Shown here piece after piece: positions 1 to 7,556 of a stretch of 20,051 nt of DNA; position 1 is the first letter of the stretch, and each line of letters begins with the position of its first letter. The notes beneath the pieces were generated by a model, which was not told the DNA's origin, did no database searches, and worked only from the letters and a program-made list of their open reading frames with translations. The stretch lies in NCBI GenBank assembly GCA_003557965.1, contig PWND01000080.1:1-20051 (forward strand), in the 5' to 3' direction. Source of the stretch: Bacteroidales bacterium (lineage in GTDB: Bacteria > Bacteroidota > Bacteroidia > Bacteroidales > UBA7960). A program made the position numbers and the translations under genes.

Positions 1-41
1 TACTTTTAGATTTATTTATAAAAGAATAATACAATAGGCGG

Positions 42-81
42 CTTATTATAACGTAATAAGTAATGATGTTTTATAGTTTTG
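42..81 (+). promoter_or_regulatory. Candidate promoter with overlapping palindrome, upstream of the DUF4168 gene
   Basis: The octamer TAGTTTTG at 74-81 fits the Bacteroidota -7 consensus TAnnTTTG exactly. No good -33 TTTG is visible at the expected distance. Instead a 7-bp inverted repeat (CTTATTA at 42-48, TAATAAG at 54-60, 5-nt spacer) sits where the -33 region would be. This suggests an operator-controlled promoter starting transcription near position 88, about 40 nt before the start codon. In AT-rich sequence a single octamer match is weak evidence. Confidence 0.35.
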
Positions 82-127
82 TATTAAATGCATTAAATAA
101 CTTATTTTTAATTAAAAACCTTTTATT

Positions 128-589
128 ATGAATTTTATGAAAAAATTTATCAGTTTATTAACCGTATTTTTTATAGGTAGCACATTCCTGTTTGGGCAGT
201 TTGAACCTCAGCAGGCAGAACCGGCAACTGTTTCTGATGATGAACTCAAATTATTTGCAGCAGCTTTTATTGAGGTGCAAGAAATAGATCACCAGGCACA
301 GGAAGAAATGATGGGTGCAGTTGAAGGGTCTGGATTAACAGTTGATCGTTATAATGAAATACAGCAGTCACAGCACATGCCAGATCAGGATGCAAATGCT
401 ACAGAAGAAGAAATGGAAAGCTATGAAAAAGCTAATGAGAATATTGGGGCAATTCAAGCCAGCGCGCAGCAGGAGATGATTGAAAAAATCGAAGATGAAG
501 GCCTTTCAATAAATCGTTACCAGGAAATTATGATGGCTGTGCAAAATGATATGCAATTACAGGAAAAACTTCAGGAATATTTACAGTAG
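128..589 (+). CDS. Secreted DUF4168-type protein with an internal duplication
   Basis: The predicted 153-residue protein opens with an N-terminal signal peptide (Lys-Lys, then hydrophobic residues to about 23, cleavage near FG-Q), so it is exported to the periplasm or cell surface. The start could also be the second ATG at 137, which gives a more typical MKKF signal start. The mature part is highly acidic, Gln/Glu-rich and helical. The phrase beginning VSDDELKLFAAAF and the GLTVDRYNEI element are typical of DUF4168, a family of unknown function. The unit occurs twice: residues about 38-83 and 95-138 align, with GLTVDRYNEI matched by GLSINRYQEI. No catalytic residues are evident. The gene is alone on this strand and is followed by a hairpin terminator that overlaps the convergent siaC-like gene. 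Confidence 0.8.
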   Translation: MNFMKKFISLLTVFFIGSTFLFGQFEPQQAEPATVSDDELKLFAAAFIEVQEIDHQAQEEMMGAVEGSGLTVDRYNEIQQSQHMPDQDANATEEEMESYEKANENIGAIQASAQQEMIEKIEDEGLSINRYQEIMMAVQNDMQLQEKLQEYLQ

Positions 590-616
590 TTTTTTTGCTG
601 AAATGAATGTTTTTAA

Positions 617-652
617 GGGGGTTGTTATTTATTTAGCAACCCCTATTCTTTT
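617..652 (+). terminator. Intrinsic terminator of the DUF4168 gene
   Basis: GGGGTTG at 618-624 pairs with CAACCCC at 637-643 (7 bp, 12-nt AU-rich loop), followed by a U-rich stretch TATTCTTTT. The 3' arm overlaps the stop codon of the convergent siaC-like gene by one base, so the two genes share this end. The U-tract is better on the + strand than on the minus strand. Confidence 0.55.
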
Positions 653-1053
653 ATCATAACAAATGTAAATGGGAATAATGTCATTTCCGATAAGTCTTCG
701 CCAACATCTCGCTGATCTTCATCACCTTCATGAAAATACCAGTATATTTTTATTTTTAGGCCACGATCAAAATATTTTTTAAAAATAAATAATATATCGG
801 ATATAAACTTTGCTGATGATGAATTAAAGTACATCAACTTAAAATGTGCAGTAAATGGAAGTTCTGAAAAGATATCTTTGTGAAATTCATTATCCACACT
901 TTTCATATACTTTTTAAGCTCAGAAATAATCGGGTCGAAAAACTCATAAGCATTTTCAGGCCTGGCTTCGCCCTCAATTTCAAATAAGCGATTCGCCTGA
1001 TTAAGTATTACTTTTGGAGTGTGTTCGCTGCTTTCAATATTTAATAATTCCAT
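643..1053 (-). CDS. siaC: SiaC-like regulatory phosphoprotein (DUF1987 family)
   Basis: The 136-residue protein matches the SiaC/DUF1987 family: an N-terminal TP(K)V element, the RPENAYEFFDPII segment at about 31-43, and the LMYFNSSSAKFISDIL segment at about 73-88. In Pseudomonas aeruginosa SiaC is a small STAS-like protein phosphorylated on Thr68 by the kinase SiaB. Unphosphorylated SiaC binds and activates the diguanylate cyclase SiaD, which controls aggregation and biofilm. The aligned phosphosite here is Ser78 (NSSS) in place of the Thr in NTSS, a conservative change that keeps a hydroxyl group. The gene starts 3 nt after the stop of the SiaB-like kinase gene, so the two are co-transcribed and probably translationally coupled. 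The partner output protein is not in this window. Assignment to the family is firm; the biological output is inferred. Confidence 0.85.
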   Translation of the reverse strand: MELLNIESSEHTPKVILNQANRLFEIEGEARPENAYEFFDPIISELKKYMKSVDNEFHKDIFSELPFTAHFKLMYFNSSSAKFISDILFIFKKYFDRGLKIKIYWYFHEGDEDQRDVGEDLSEMTLFPFTFVMIKE

Positions 1054-1056
1054 CTT

Positions 1057-1584
1057 TTACACAGTATAATTGAATTCTAACTTGAGACTAAAGTACGAAA
1101 ACTTATTGTTAATTTTTTCAAAATCATAAGTTATTTTTTTCCCTGGTATTTTTGCAATAATAATTAAGCCCAAACCAGCTCCGCCTCTTTCCGATATTTC
1201 TGCAGTTAATAACTTTTTTTTATATAAACTATTAAGATTAGAGGGCTTTAAATCATTTAATGCTTCCAGTTGCTTCATTAAACTACTTATATTTTTGTTT
1301 AGTATTTTGTTACCCGCATAAATAACTATTGAATGTCCGGTATCATCTAATTGAAACCTGCTGGGATAATCTTTTTGCTTATTACTATAGTCGTTACTTA
1401 TTTTTTCTTCGGAATGCTTTAAAACATTATCAAGGCACTCAACGGCTGCAGAGTAAACCCTGCGGTTAACCGTTGGATCTGATAATAAAGTGTCAAGCTT
1501 ATCTTTTAACTCCTTTAATATACTGTTTATATCTTCCTGGCTAAAAATTCCGGACTTATCTAATACTCTTGTGGTGGGGTTCAT
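1057..1584 (-). CDS. siaB: SiaB-like GHKL protein kinase (DUF6272 family)
   Basis: The 175-residue protein has a GHKL ATPase layout without sensor or membrane segments. The N box lies in the helix around Glu49-Asn53-His57 (AAVECLDNVLKHS), and the glycine-rich G box is ERGGAGLGL at about 132-140, followed by a hydrophobic strand. This is the pattern of SiaB, a cytoplasmic anti-sigma-like kinase that phosphorylates SiaC. It is the first gene of a two-gene unit whose second gene, 3 nt downstream, encodes the matching SiaC-like substrate, which supports both calls. No SiaA-type PP2C phosphatase or GGDEF cyclase follows, so dephosphorylation and output must come from elsewhere. No convincing TAnnTTTG promoter was found in the 200 nt upstream. 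Confidence 0.8.
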   Translation of the reverse strand: MNPTTRVLDKSGIFSQEDINSILKELKDKLDTLLSDPTVNRRVYSAAVECLDNVLKHSEEKISNDYSNKQKDYPSRFQLDDTGHSIVIYAGNKILNKNISSLMKQLEALNDLKPSNLNSLYKKKLLTAEISERGGAGLGLIIIAKIPGKKITYDFEKINNKFSYFSLKLEFNYTV

Positions 1585-1741
1585 GTTTTAGTGATTAGTA
1601 TATTGACTCTAACTATTAAACTTTTTTAAAATTACAATTATTTAACATATCGTGGTTCATTTTTGGTTGTTTGTACTTATCCTGACAAATTGTTATTTTT
1701 TGTTGCCTTGTCATATTAAAACGCCTATTAACTAATTAATC

Positions 1742-1753
1742 AGGGTTTACCCT
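1742..1753. repeat. Small palindrome upstream of the lipoprotein gene
   Basis: AGGGT (1742-1746) and ACCCT (1749-1753) form an inverted repeat around a TT spacer. It lies 16 nt before the larger palindrome at 1769-1794. It is GC-richer than its surroundings, so it could be a second regulator site, but it is short and may be chance. Confidence 0.25.
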
Positions 1754-1768
1754 AGATTATAATCATTA

Positions 1769-1794
1769 AAACATCAGTATTTATACTGATGTTT
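1769..1794. promoter_or_regulatory. Near-perfect 26-nt palindrome, candidate operator
   Basis: Arms of 12 bp (AAACATCAGTAT at 1769-1780 and ATACTGATGTTT at 1783-1794) flank a TT centre without a mismatch. It overlaps the position expected for the -33 region of the promoter at 1812-1819. That makes an operator for a dimeric regulator more likely than a terminator: the nearest upstream gene on either strand (siaB-like) points away, and no proper U-tract follows. Confidence 0.5.
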
Positions 1795-1811
1795 AAGCCT
1801 CATTTAACAAA

Positions 1812-1819
1812 TACCTTTG
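1812..1819 (+). promoter_or_regulatory. -7 promoter element of the small lipoprotein gene
   Basis: TACCTTTG fits the Bacteroidota -7 consensus TAnnTTTG exactly. Transcription would begin near 1826, leaving a leader of about 38 nt before the ATG at 1864. Because it lies downstream of the in-frame ATG at 1789, it also argues that the longer reading frame is not the real gene. Confidence 0.5.
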
Positions 1820-1863
1820 CATACCAAATAATAAACATTATCAAAGATAATTATAAAGTTAAA

Positions 1864-2010
1864 ATGAAAAAACTTGTTATAGCATTAGTAGCAACATTTT
1901 TTTTATCTTCATGTTATTTTTATGCTCCTACAGCTCAAATTCAGGAAAGAGAAAATAATAATAATGAGCTGGTTGCAACAGAAGCTGAAATAGCAGTGGA
2001 AAATTCATAG
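1864..2010 (+). CDS. Small lipoprotein, 48 residues
   Basis: The start at 1864 gives a lipoprotein signal peptide: Met-Lys-Lys, a hydrophobic core (LVIALVATFFL), and a lipobox LSSC with the lipidated cysteine at residue 17. The mature protein is only about 32 residues, rich in Asn, Glu and Ala, with no recognisable domain; I do not know its function. An in-frame ATG at 1789 would add 25 residues before the signal peptide and would lie upstream of the promoter, so it is rejected. The stop codon abuts the stop codon of mnmD on the opposite strand with no intervening base, so the two transcripts converge. The strong palindrome upstream suggests regulated expression. Confidence 0.7.
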   Translation: MKKLVIALVATFFLSSCYFYAPTAQIQERENNNNELVATEAEIAVENS

Positions 2011-2706
2011 CTACTGATTATTGTACTCTTTTACGGCCCTTGTAACTTCTCTTTTACCAACAGGACCGGGTATTTTTTCCACAAAAAAACCGCACTTCTT
2101 CAAACTTCTTCTTACATCTCCTTTTGTTGAATAAGTTATCAACACTCCATAACTTTTCATAGACTTATATAGTTTCTCAAAAATATTTAATTCCCATAAT
2201 TCAGGCTGAATATTCGGGGCAAAGGCATCAAAATAAACTATATCAAACATGTTTTGAGGCAAGGATGCATCTTGTATCTTTTCTTTATGCTTGATAAACT
2301 TAAATCCGCTTTCTATTTCTACTTCCTCACCAAAAGGGATTTCATGCAACAAAAGAAATTTTTTATTACAATCAGAAAATTTTTCAATAATGGCATAGTT
2401 AAGTAAAGAATATTCTTCTTTTGATAAGGGGTAAGGTTCATAAGCTATATAACTGACTTTTTTGTTTTCTTCAAGGTTCTTTTTAATGGTTAAATATGCA
2501 TTTAAACCTGTTCCAAAACCTACTTCCAGAATATTAATTGCTTTGGCGACATTACATTTGTAAGCAAAAGCACTATTAATGAAAATATGATTTGATTCGT
2601 TTATTGCACCATTTGTTGAATGATAATGCTCGTTAGCATTATCAAGTTTTAATGTATGAGAGCCATCAATAGTTTCTATTATTTTTCTGTTATAAAAATC
2701 TTTCAT
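2011..2706 (-). CDS. mnmD: MnmD-like tRNA (5-methylaminomethyluridine) methyltransferase
   Basis: The 231-residue protein is a Rossmann-fold SAM methyltransferase of the Methyltransf_30 (MnmC N-terminal-like) type. It shows motif I LEVGFGTGLN (about 60-69), the acidic YEPYPLS segment after strand 2, the signature YFDAFAPNIQPELW (158-171), and the C-terminal PGPVGKREVTRA (213-224). MnmD converts nm5(s2)U at tRNA wobble position 34 to mnm5(s2)U. In E. coli this activity is one half of bifunctional MnmC; here the FAD oxidase half is absent and the length fits stand-alone MnmD proteins. Its ATG overlaps the stop of the upstream methyltransferase gene by 4 nt (ATGA), so translation is coupled. It is the last gene of the minus-strand run that includes queA, another position-34 modifier. 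Confidence 0.88.
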   Translation of the reverse strand: MKDFYNRKIIETIDGSHTLKLDNANEHYHSTNGAINESNHIFINSAFAYKCNVAKAINILEVGFGTGLNAYLTIKKNLEENKKVSYIAYEPYPLSKEEYSLLNYAIIEKFSDCNKKFLLLHEIPFGEEVEIESGFKFIKHKEKIQDASLPQNMFDIVYFDAFAPNIQPELWELNIFEKLYKSMKSYGVLITYSTKGDVRRSLKKCGFFVEKIPGPVGKREVTRAVKEYNNQ

Positions 2707-3419
2707 TTTTGAGATAATTCTGCCAGGTAATTATAGTTATCACCCCGGTAAATAAGTTCAGAATTAAAACCACATTCTTTTGCTATATATTCAAGGTTTT
2801 CATAATCTACAAACAGCCATTTAAAGGGCTTACCTTTATAATTTCTGTAAGATAAAGTATATTCAACTTCCCCGTAGTAGTTAGCGGCAAGATCAATGAG
2901 GGCAGAACCATCTTCTTCCTCATATAAGTAAATCAAATCAGATGATTCCAGAAGTATTTTACCGTTTTCTTTTAATAGTGTTTTACAATGGTTTAATGTA
3001 TCTTTTAGTTTTGAAATTTCACCTGCAAGGCCAAGCCCGTTCATTAAAAAAAGCAGTGTGTCAAACTTTAAAGGATCAGTATATTCATGAAAATCTGATA
3101 ATACAGCATTTTTAACACCTCTTTTTTTCATAACTTCAACTGAGCCTGGAGAGATATCAATAGCAGTTACATCGTGGCCTGAGTATTGAAGTATTAAAGC
3201 ATGGCTGCCTGTGCCGGCACCAATATCAAGTACTCTGCCTTTACACATTTTTAATGCAATTTTTTCCCACTCCGGCAACTCATTAATGCCCCTGAAAAAG
3301 TACATTACAGGTAACTCTTCTATTCCTGAAACGCTTGTATGAATACTTATTTTTTCATTTACATTGCCATTCATGAAGTCATGAAATGCAATGCCAAAAA
3401 TATCAGAATGACTTTTCAT
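2703..3419 (-). CDS. Class I SAM-dependent methyltransferase, substrate unknown
   Basis: The 238-residue protein carries a standard class I methyltransferase core: motif I VLDIGAGTG (about 63-71), the acidic residue ending strand 2 in AIDIS (Asp88), and FDTLLFLMNGLGL (about 119-131) at the motif IV position. No signal peptide or membrane segment is seen. The N-terminal 45 residues and the C-terminal YENLEYIAKECGF segment do not identify a substrate. It lies 28 nt after queA and overlaps mnmD by 4 nt, so it is an operon member. Its neighbours suggest, but do not show, a role in RNA modification. Small-molecule or protein methylation is equally possible. Confidence 0.85.
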   Translation of the reverse strand: MKSHSDIFGIAFHDFMNGNVNEKISIHTSVSGIEELPVMYFFRGINELPEWEKIALKMCKGRVLDIGAGTGSHALILQYSGHDVTAIDISPGSVEVMKKRGVKNAVLSDFHEYTDPLKFDTLLFLMNGLGLAGEISKLKDTLNHCKTLLKENGKILLESSDLIYLYEEEDGSALIDLAANYYGEVEYTLSYRNYKGKPFKWLFVDYENLEYIAKECGFNSELIYRGDNYNYLAELSQK

Positions 3420-3447
3420 ATTATATTATTGTGATTAGTTTTTTAAA

Positions 3448-4677
3448 CTATTTAGTTTTTCGCGTAAAAATGCAGCTATCGCCATAGCTTAAAAAACGAA
3501 ATTTATTATTTAAAGCATATTCATATACCTTTTCCCATTCATCACCGGCAAAAGCTGCTATTAGTAATAGCAGTGTACTTTTTGGCTGATGGAAATTGGT
3601 AATCAGAATATTGGTGGTTTTAAACTTATATCCGGGAACAATTATTAATTCTGTTTTCCCTTTTATATTACTCAAATTGTTCTTTTTGATAAAATTCAAA
3701 ATTGCATCCAAAGATTCTGAAAAGGATGGAGTTTTACCTTTAAAATCATAAGGGAACCACTGTGATAATTCGAAAAAGCTTTTTTCAGGCATGTATCCGT
3801 TTATCAGTTTTACCCCCCACCAGTATATTGTTTCTAAAGTGCGCATTGCAGTTGTTCCCACACTAACAATGTTATTATCAGCATAATTTTTTAGTTTGAG
3901 TATGGCCTTATGTGGCACAACAATGTTTTCAGCATGCATGTTATGCTTTCCGATGGTTTTTTCAGAAACCGGCTTAAAAGTGCCTGCTCCCACATGCAGT
4001 GTAAGCTTCGTAGTTTCAATATTTTTTGGTTTAAAACTATTAATTACCTCACTGGTAAAGTGCAGGCCTGCTGTTGGTGCAGCAACAGAACCGTTGTTTT
4101 TTGCATATATTGTTTGGTAGTTGTTTTTATCTGAACTGTATGCTTCCCTCGTAATGTATGGGGGGAGAGGAGTTTTGCCGGCTACTTCGAGAATTTCAAC
4201 AAAGGTTAATTTCGCCGGTTGCCACGAAAACTCTATCTTTTTTATGTCGCCTTTTTTCTCAATGAGCTTCGCTTTTAAAGTAATTTCATCATTTGGCACT
4301 GAAAGGGTTAACTCACCTTCTTTCCATTTTTTTGCATTGCCAACCATGCACTCCCATTGTGCTTTTCCATGTTTTGAAAGAGCAACCTTCATGTCTGTTG
4401 CATTCTCAACAGGTTTAAGGCAAAATATTTCTATGCGTGCTCCTGTGTCTTTAAAAAAAATCAAGCGTGCAGGAACAACACGCGTGTCGTTAAATACAGT
4501 AAGGCTGTTTTCGGGTATATATTTATATACATTAGCAAAAATATCTTCAGAAATCTTTCCATTATCTGAAATCAGTAGCTTAGATTTATCCCTGTTTGTC
4601 AGAGGTTGAAATGCAATATAATTTTCTGGCAAATTATATGTGTACTTATTTATTTCGATGTTTTTTACGTTTGCCAT
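3448..4677 (-). CDS. queA: QueA, S-adenosylmethionine:tRNA ribosyltransferase-isomerase
   Basis: QueA transfers and isomerises the ribosyl part of SAM onto 7-aminomethyl-7-deazaguanine at position 34 of GUN-anticodon tRNAs, making epoxyqueuosine. Family marks include the start INKYTYNLPENYIAFQPL, FNDTRVVPARL (about 62-72), the conserved YQTIYA...AAPTAGLHFT stretch (about 187-208), LHVGAGTFKPV (about 227-237) and NFHQPKSTLLLLIAAFAG near the end. At 409 residues it is longer than the roughly 356 of E. coli QueA, as is usual for Bacteroidota. I chose the ATG at 4677 over one at 4698: the shorter form starts at the family N-terminus and leaves a 5-nt gap from the upstream aldolase-like gene, instead of an overlap and a spurious hydrophobic extension. 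It is the third gene of the minus-strand run. Confidence 0.97.
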   Translation of the reverse strand: MANVKNIEINKYTYNLPENYIAFQPLTNRDKSKLLISDNGKISEDIFANVYKYIPENSLTVFNDTRVVPARLIFFKDTGARIEIFCLKPVENATDMKVALSKHGKAQWECMVGNAKKWKEGELTLSVPNDEITLKAKLIEKKGDIKKIEFSWQPAKLTFVEILEVAGKTPLPPYITREAYSSDKNNYQTIYAKNNGSVAAPTAGLHFTSEVINSFKPKNIETTKLTLHVGAGTFKPVSEKTIGKHNMHAENIVVPHKAILKLKNYADNNIVSVGTTAMRTLETIYWWGVKLINGYMPEKSFFELSQWFPYDFKGKTPSFSESLDAILNFIKKNNLSNIKGKTELIIVPGYKFKTTNILITNFHQPKSTLLLLIAAFAGDEWEKVYEYALNNKFRFLSYGDSCIFTRKTK

Positions 4678-4682
4678 AATTA

Positions 4683-5753
4683 TTATACAAATATGCAATC
4701 TTTAATTAAATCAGCAGTAAGGCATGAGTGTACCGGTGCTATACCAACAATACTTCCAACTTTAACATTGTTAAAGATGTTTTCCGGAAGCTGTATAATG
4801 CCATGTTCCTGGGATAGCCTTCTCAGGTAATATTTTTCATCGAAGAATTTCCACTTACCATCATCATTTAAGCTAACCATTTCTCCATAATAAGGAATAT
4901 TAGTTTTGCACAACAGGTTTTCTTTTGAAAAATGAACAGCTCCACCATAAATTACAACTTCGAGTCTTTCAGGATGCTTTGCAACAACAGGGCATGCCAC
5001 AACAGCAGCTATGTTTTCCTGGTTGCAAGCTCCTATCTGCAACTGCATTAGGTCATAATAAACAAAATTTCCCGGCCGTACTTCGTCAACTCCTTCAAAA
5101 TCCGGGATGATGCTGCAGCTTGGAGTATCGCCCCATGATATGATGGGTGTTGAATTTTCCGTTGAAAACGTCTTTTTTAGCTTTTTGAGAACATCAGAGT
5201 TAACCCTGTAAACAGACCTTATTTCATCATGATTACTTGCAGTGTAGGTGTGTCCGGCATGAGCCATGAAACCTTTAAACAACAGGTTATTACTTTCTGC
5301 TAAAATGTTTATAGTTTGCGCAATCTCTTCCTTGTTTCCTGCAGGAAATCCTGTTCTTTTTGAACCAACTTCAATTTTTATATATACGCTAACTTTGCTT
5401 TTTATACTTTTTTTAAGTAATAAAGTTGATTCAGGGCATGAAACAGTAAGGCCTAACTTAATTCGTGAAGCTAAATTGTTTATTTCTTCAGCTTCGTGAA
5501 CATTGAAAGGAAAAGCAATTAAAATATCATCCCAGCCTTTATTGGCAAATTTCAATGCCATACTAACAGATGAAACAGCGATTTTTGTAATTCCTTCTTC
5601 CTTAAACCAACTGCCAACAATGATATTCTGATGCGTTTTAAAATGAGGCCTGAAAGCAACTTCCGAAGAAGCTGCTTTTAGCTTCATTTTAAGAATATTA
5701 TTTCTGCATATTTTTTCATTAATGATTAATGCAGGTTTGCTGACTTTTATCAT
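4683..5753 (-). CDS. D-threonine aldolase / D-serine dehydratase-like PLP enzyme
   Basis: The 356-residue protein has the alanine-racemase-like N-terminal PLP barrel and the C-terminal beta domain of the DSD1/D-threonine aldolase family. RPHFKTHQ (35-42) contains the PLP-binding Lys39. Other family marks are the GHTY segment, WGDTPSCS, DEVRPGNFVYYDLMQ and the QEHG segment. Near the C-terminus PVHSC supplies His342 and Cys344, the pair that binds a divalent metal in this family. Members cleave D-threonine (and D-3-hydroxy amino acids) to glycine and aldehyde, or dehydrate D-serine; sequence alone does not decide between these. It is 27 nt after FTCD and 5 nt before queA, within the same apparent transcript. 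No membrane or signal segment is present, so it should be cytoplasmic. Confidence 0.85.
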   Translation of the reverse strand: MIKVSKPALIINEKICRNNILKMKLKAASSEVAFRPHFKTHQNIIVGSWFKEEGITKIAVSSVSMALKFANKGWDDILIAFPFNVHEAEEINNLASRIKLGLTVSCPESTLLLKKSIKSKVSVYIKIEVGSKRTGFPAGNKEEIAQTINILAESNNLLFKGFMAHAGHTYTASNHDEIRSVYRVNSDVLKKLKKTFSTENSTPIISWGDTPSCSIIPDFEGVDEVRPGNFVYYDLMQLQIGACNQENIAAVVACPVVAKHPERLEVVIYGGAVHFSKENLLCKTNIPYYGEMVSLNDDGKWKFFDEKYYLRRLSQEHGIIQLPENIFNNVKVGSIVGIAPVHSCLTADLIKDCIFV

Positions 5754-5780
5754 TTAAAGGCTTAAGGGTAATTATACTTA

Positions 5781-7466
5781 TTAGCTGATTTTTGTTTCAA
5801 CAATTTTTAGTATCTCAGCTTCTTTTTTACAAGCTTCAGCTTCAATGGCTTTTCCTTCTTTTAATATTTTTTCCAGGTATTTTTTTTCTTCAAGATCCTG
5901 GCCGTTAATTTTTACATTAAGGAATGCTCCGATTACTGCAGATCTGACACATGCAGCACCAACTCCGGCATCAGAAACGGAGGCCGGCAAGCCGTTGTTT
6001 GCCATATCTTCAAGTATTTCCATTGCTTCTAATGATTTTTTCATTACCCTCAATGGAATTTCGATTGCATATTTGGTAGCATCCTGAATTGCTTTGGCAC
6101 GTTCAGCTTTTTCCTTATCATTGCTTTTTGGAAGGCCGAAAGCATCCATAATTTTGTTAAAAGCATTAGTGTCTTCATCAACTAAAAAAAGAAGCTCATC
6201 TTTTATTGCTTGCCCTTTTTCAGCCCACTTGCTATAATATTCCCACTTTTCATCCCATCCGCGCTTATGCGACGACAGATTTGCAACCATAATGCCAAGA
6301 GAAATGCCAAGGGCTCCTGCATAAGCTGAAATTGAACCACCACCGGGTGCAGGCGATTCACTGGCAGTTTCATCTGCAAACTCTTGTAAATTCATGTTTA
6401 GAAGTTTTTGAGATGAATCATCTTCTAACATGTACTCAATAACTTTTTCTCTTGGGTTGAATGGCTTCAGCTCATCTAAACCCATTGATTTAACAGCGAT
6501 TTTTATTATTTCGCTTTCAGAAACTCCAAGGCTTCTGTTTTGCTTGGTTAGAAAATATTTTCCTGCATCAATAAGAGTTTTCTTTGGTACAAGACCTACC
6601 AATTCTGAGCCGGTAACTCTTACACCTCTTGCTTCAGCTTTTTTACATACTTCCTCAAAAGCTATATGAACAGGGGTTATGCTAATATTGGTAAGGTTCA
6701 TTGAAATCTGGGCTATGCCATACTCTTCAATATACCAGCCAATACCTTTAACTGCTTTAAGGCTACCCGGAATGTAAACCGGCTGTCCTTTTTCATCAAG
6801 CACTTTTTTTCCGGTTAATGGATGCCCTTCTCTTTTTACACGGCCTTTTTCCCTTACATCAAAGGCTATTGCATTTGCCCTGCGTGTTGAAGTCGTGTTT
6901 AGGTTTATATTGTATGCAACCAAAAAGTCTCTGGCTCCAACTGCAGTAACTCCTGACCTTGAATTAAATTCGGCAGGCCCAAAGTCGGGCTTCCATTCAG
7001 GTTTGCTTAGCTTCTCTTGCATGCCTTCGTATTCGCCGCTCCTGCAATTTGCGAGGTTTCTTCTTTCCGGCAATTTAGCTGCATTTTCATAACAATATAC
7101 CGGAATTTTTAATTCACTGCCTATTCTTTCTGCCAGCCTGTGAGCATACTCAATTACTTCCTCCATTGAAATATTGGCTACAGGCACCAAAGGACAAACA
7201 TCAGTTGCTCCCATCCGTGGGTGTTCGCCTTTATGCTTGCTCATGTCAATTAGTTGCGATGCTTTTTTTACTGCCCTGAATGCTGCCTCTATTACCTCAT
7301 CAGGTGTGCCTACAAAAGTAACCACAGTGCGGTTTGTAGCTTTACCGGGGTCAACATCAAGTAGCTTTACACCTTCAACAGTTTCAATTTCTGATGTAAT
7401 TTGATTAATAATGCCCATGTCGCGGCCTTCACTAAAATTTGGTACACATTCAATAATTTTCTTCAT
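5781..7466 (-). CDS. ftcd: Bifunctional glutamate formimidoyltransferase / formimido-THF cyclodeaminase
   Basis: The 561-residue protein has the full FTCD architecture. The formiminotransferase N-terminal subdomain spans about 1-180, with GEHPRMGATD around the catalytic His82, at the same number as in the mammalian enzyme. The C-terminal subdomain spans about 181-330, and the helical cyclodeaminase domain about 358-550, starting with the SPAPGGGSISA motif at 371-381. It takes the formimino group from N-formimino-glutamate, the end product of histidine breakdown, onto tetrahydrofolate and deaminates it to 5,10-methenyl-THF. No hutH, hutU or hutI lies in the window, so the gene is separated from the rest of that pathway here. 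It appears to head the minus-strand run that continues through queA to mnmD. No clear TAnnTTTG element was found in the 142 nt between it and rplS; the rplS terminator isolates it from that gene. Confidence 0.96.
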   Translation of the reverse strand: MKKIIECVPNFSEGRDMGIINQITSEIETVEGVKLLDVDPGKATNRTVVTFVGTPDEVIEAAFRAVKKASQLIDMSKHKGEHPRMGATDVCPLVPVANISMEEVIEYAHRLAERIGSELKIPVYCYENAAKLPERRNLANCRSGEYEGMQEKLSKPEWKPDFGPAEFNSRSGVTAVGARDFLVAYNINLNTTSTRRANAIAFDVREKGRVKREGHPLTGKKVLDEKGQPVYIPGSLKAVKGIGWYIEEYGIAQISMNLTNISITPVHIAFEEVCKKAEARGVRVTGSELVGLVPKKTLIDAGKYFLTKQNRSLGVSESEIIKIAVKSMGLDELKPFNPREKVIEYMLEDDSSQKLLNMNLQEFADETASESPAPGGGSISAYAGALGISLGIMVANLSSHKRGWDEKWEYYSKWAEKGQAIKDELLFLVDEDTNAFNKIMDAFGLPKSNDKEKAERAKAIQDATKYAIEIPLRVMKKSLEAMEILEDMANNGLPASVSDAGVGAACVRSAVIGAFLNVKINGQDLEEKKYLEKILKEGKAIEAEACKKEAEILKIVETKIS

Positions 7467-7556
7467 GTCTTTTTATGTTTTTATTTATTAGCATTTTAGA
7501 TTCAAATAACGCAGCGCTAAATTAATAAATAGCCTTCAATTTTATTTGACATTTTT

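Noticed and set aside
1789..1863. A longer start for the small lipoprotein at 1789.
   Set aside because: It would place 25 polar residues before a textbook lipoprotein signal peptide and lies upstream of the -7 promoter element, inside the palindrome.
4121..4609. A 162-codon open frame antisense to queA.
   Set aside because: It is fully opposite a well-conserved gene, has no recognisable domain, and its composition follows from queA codons.
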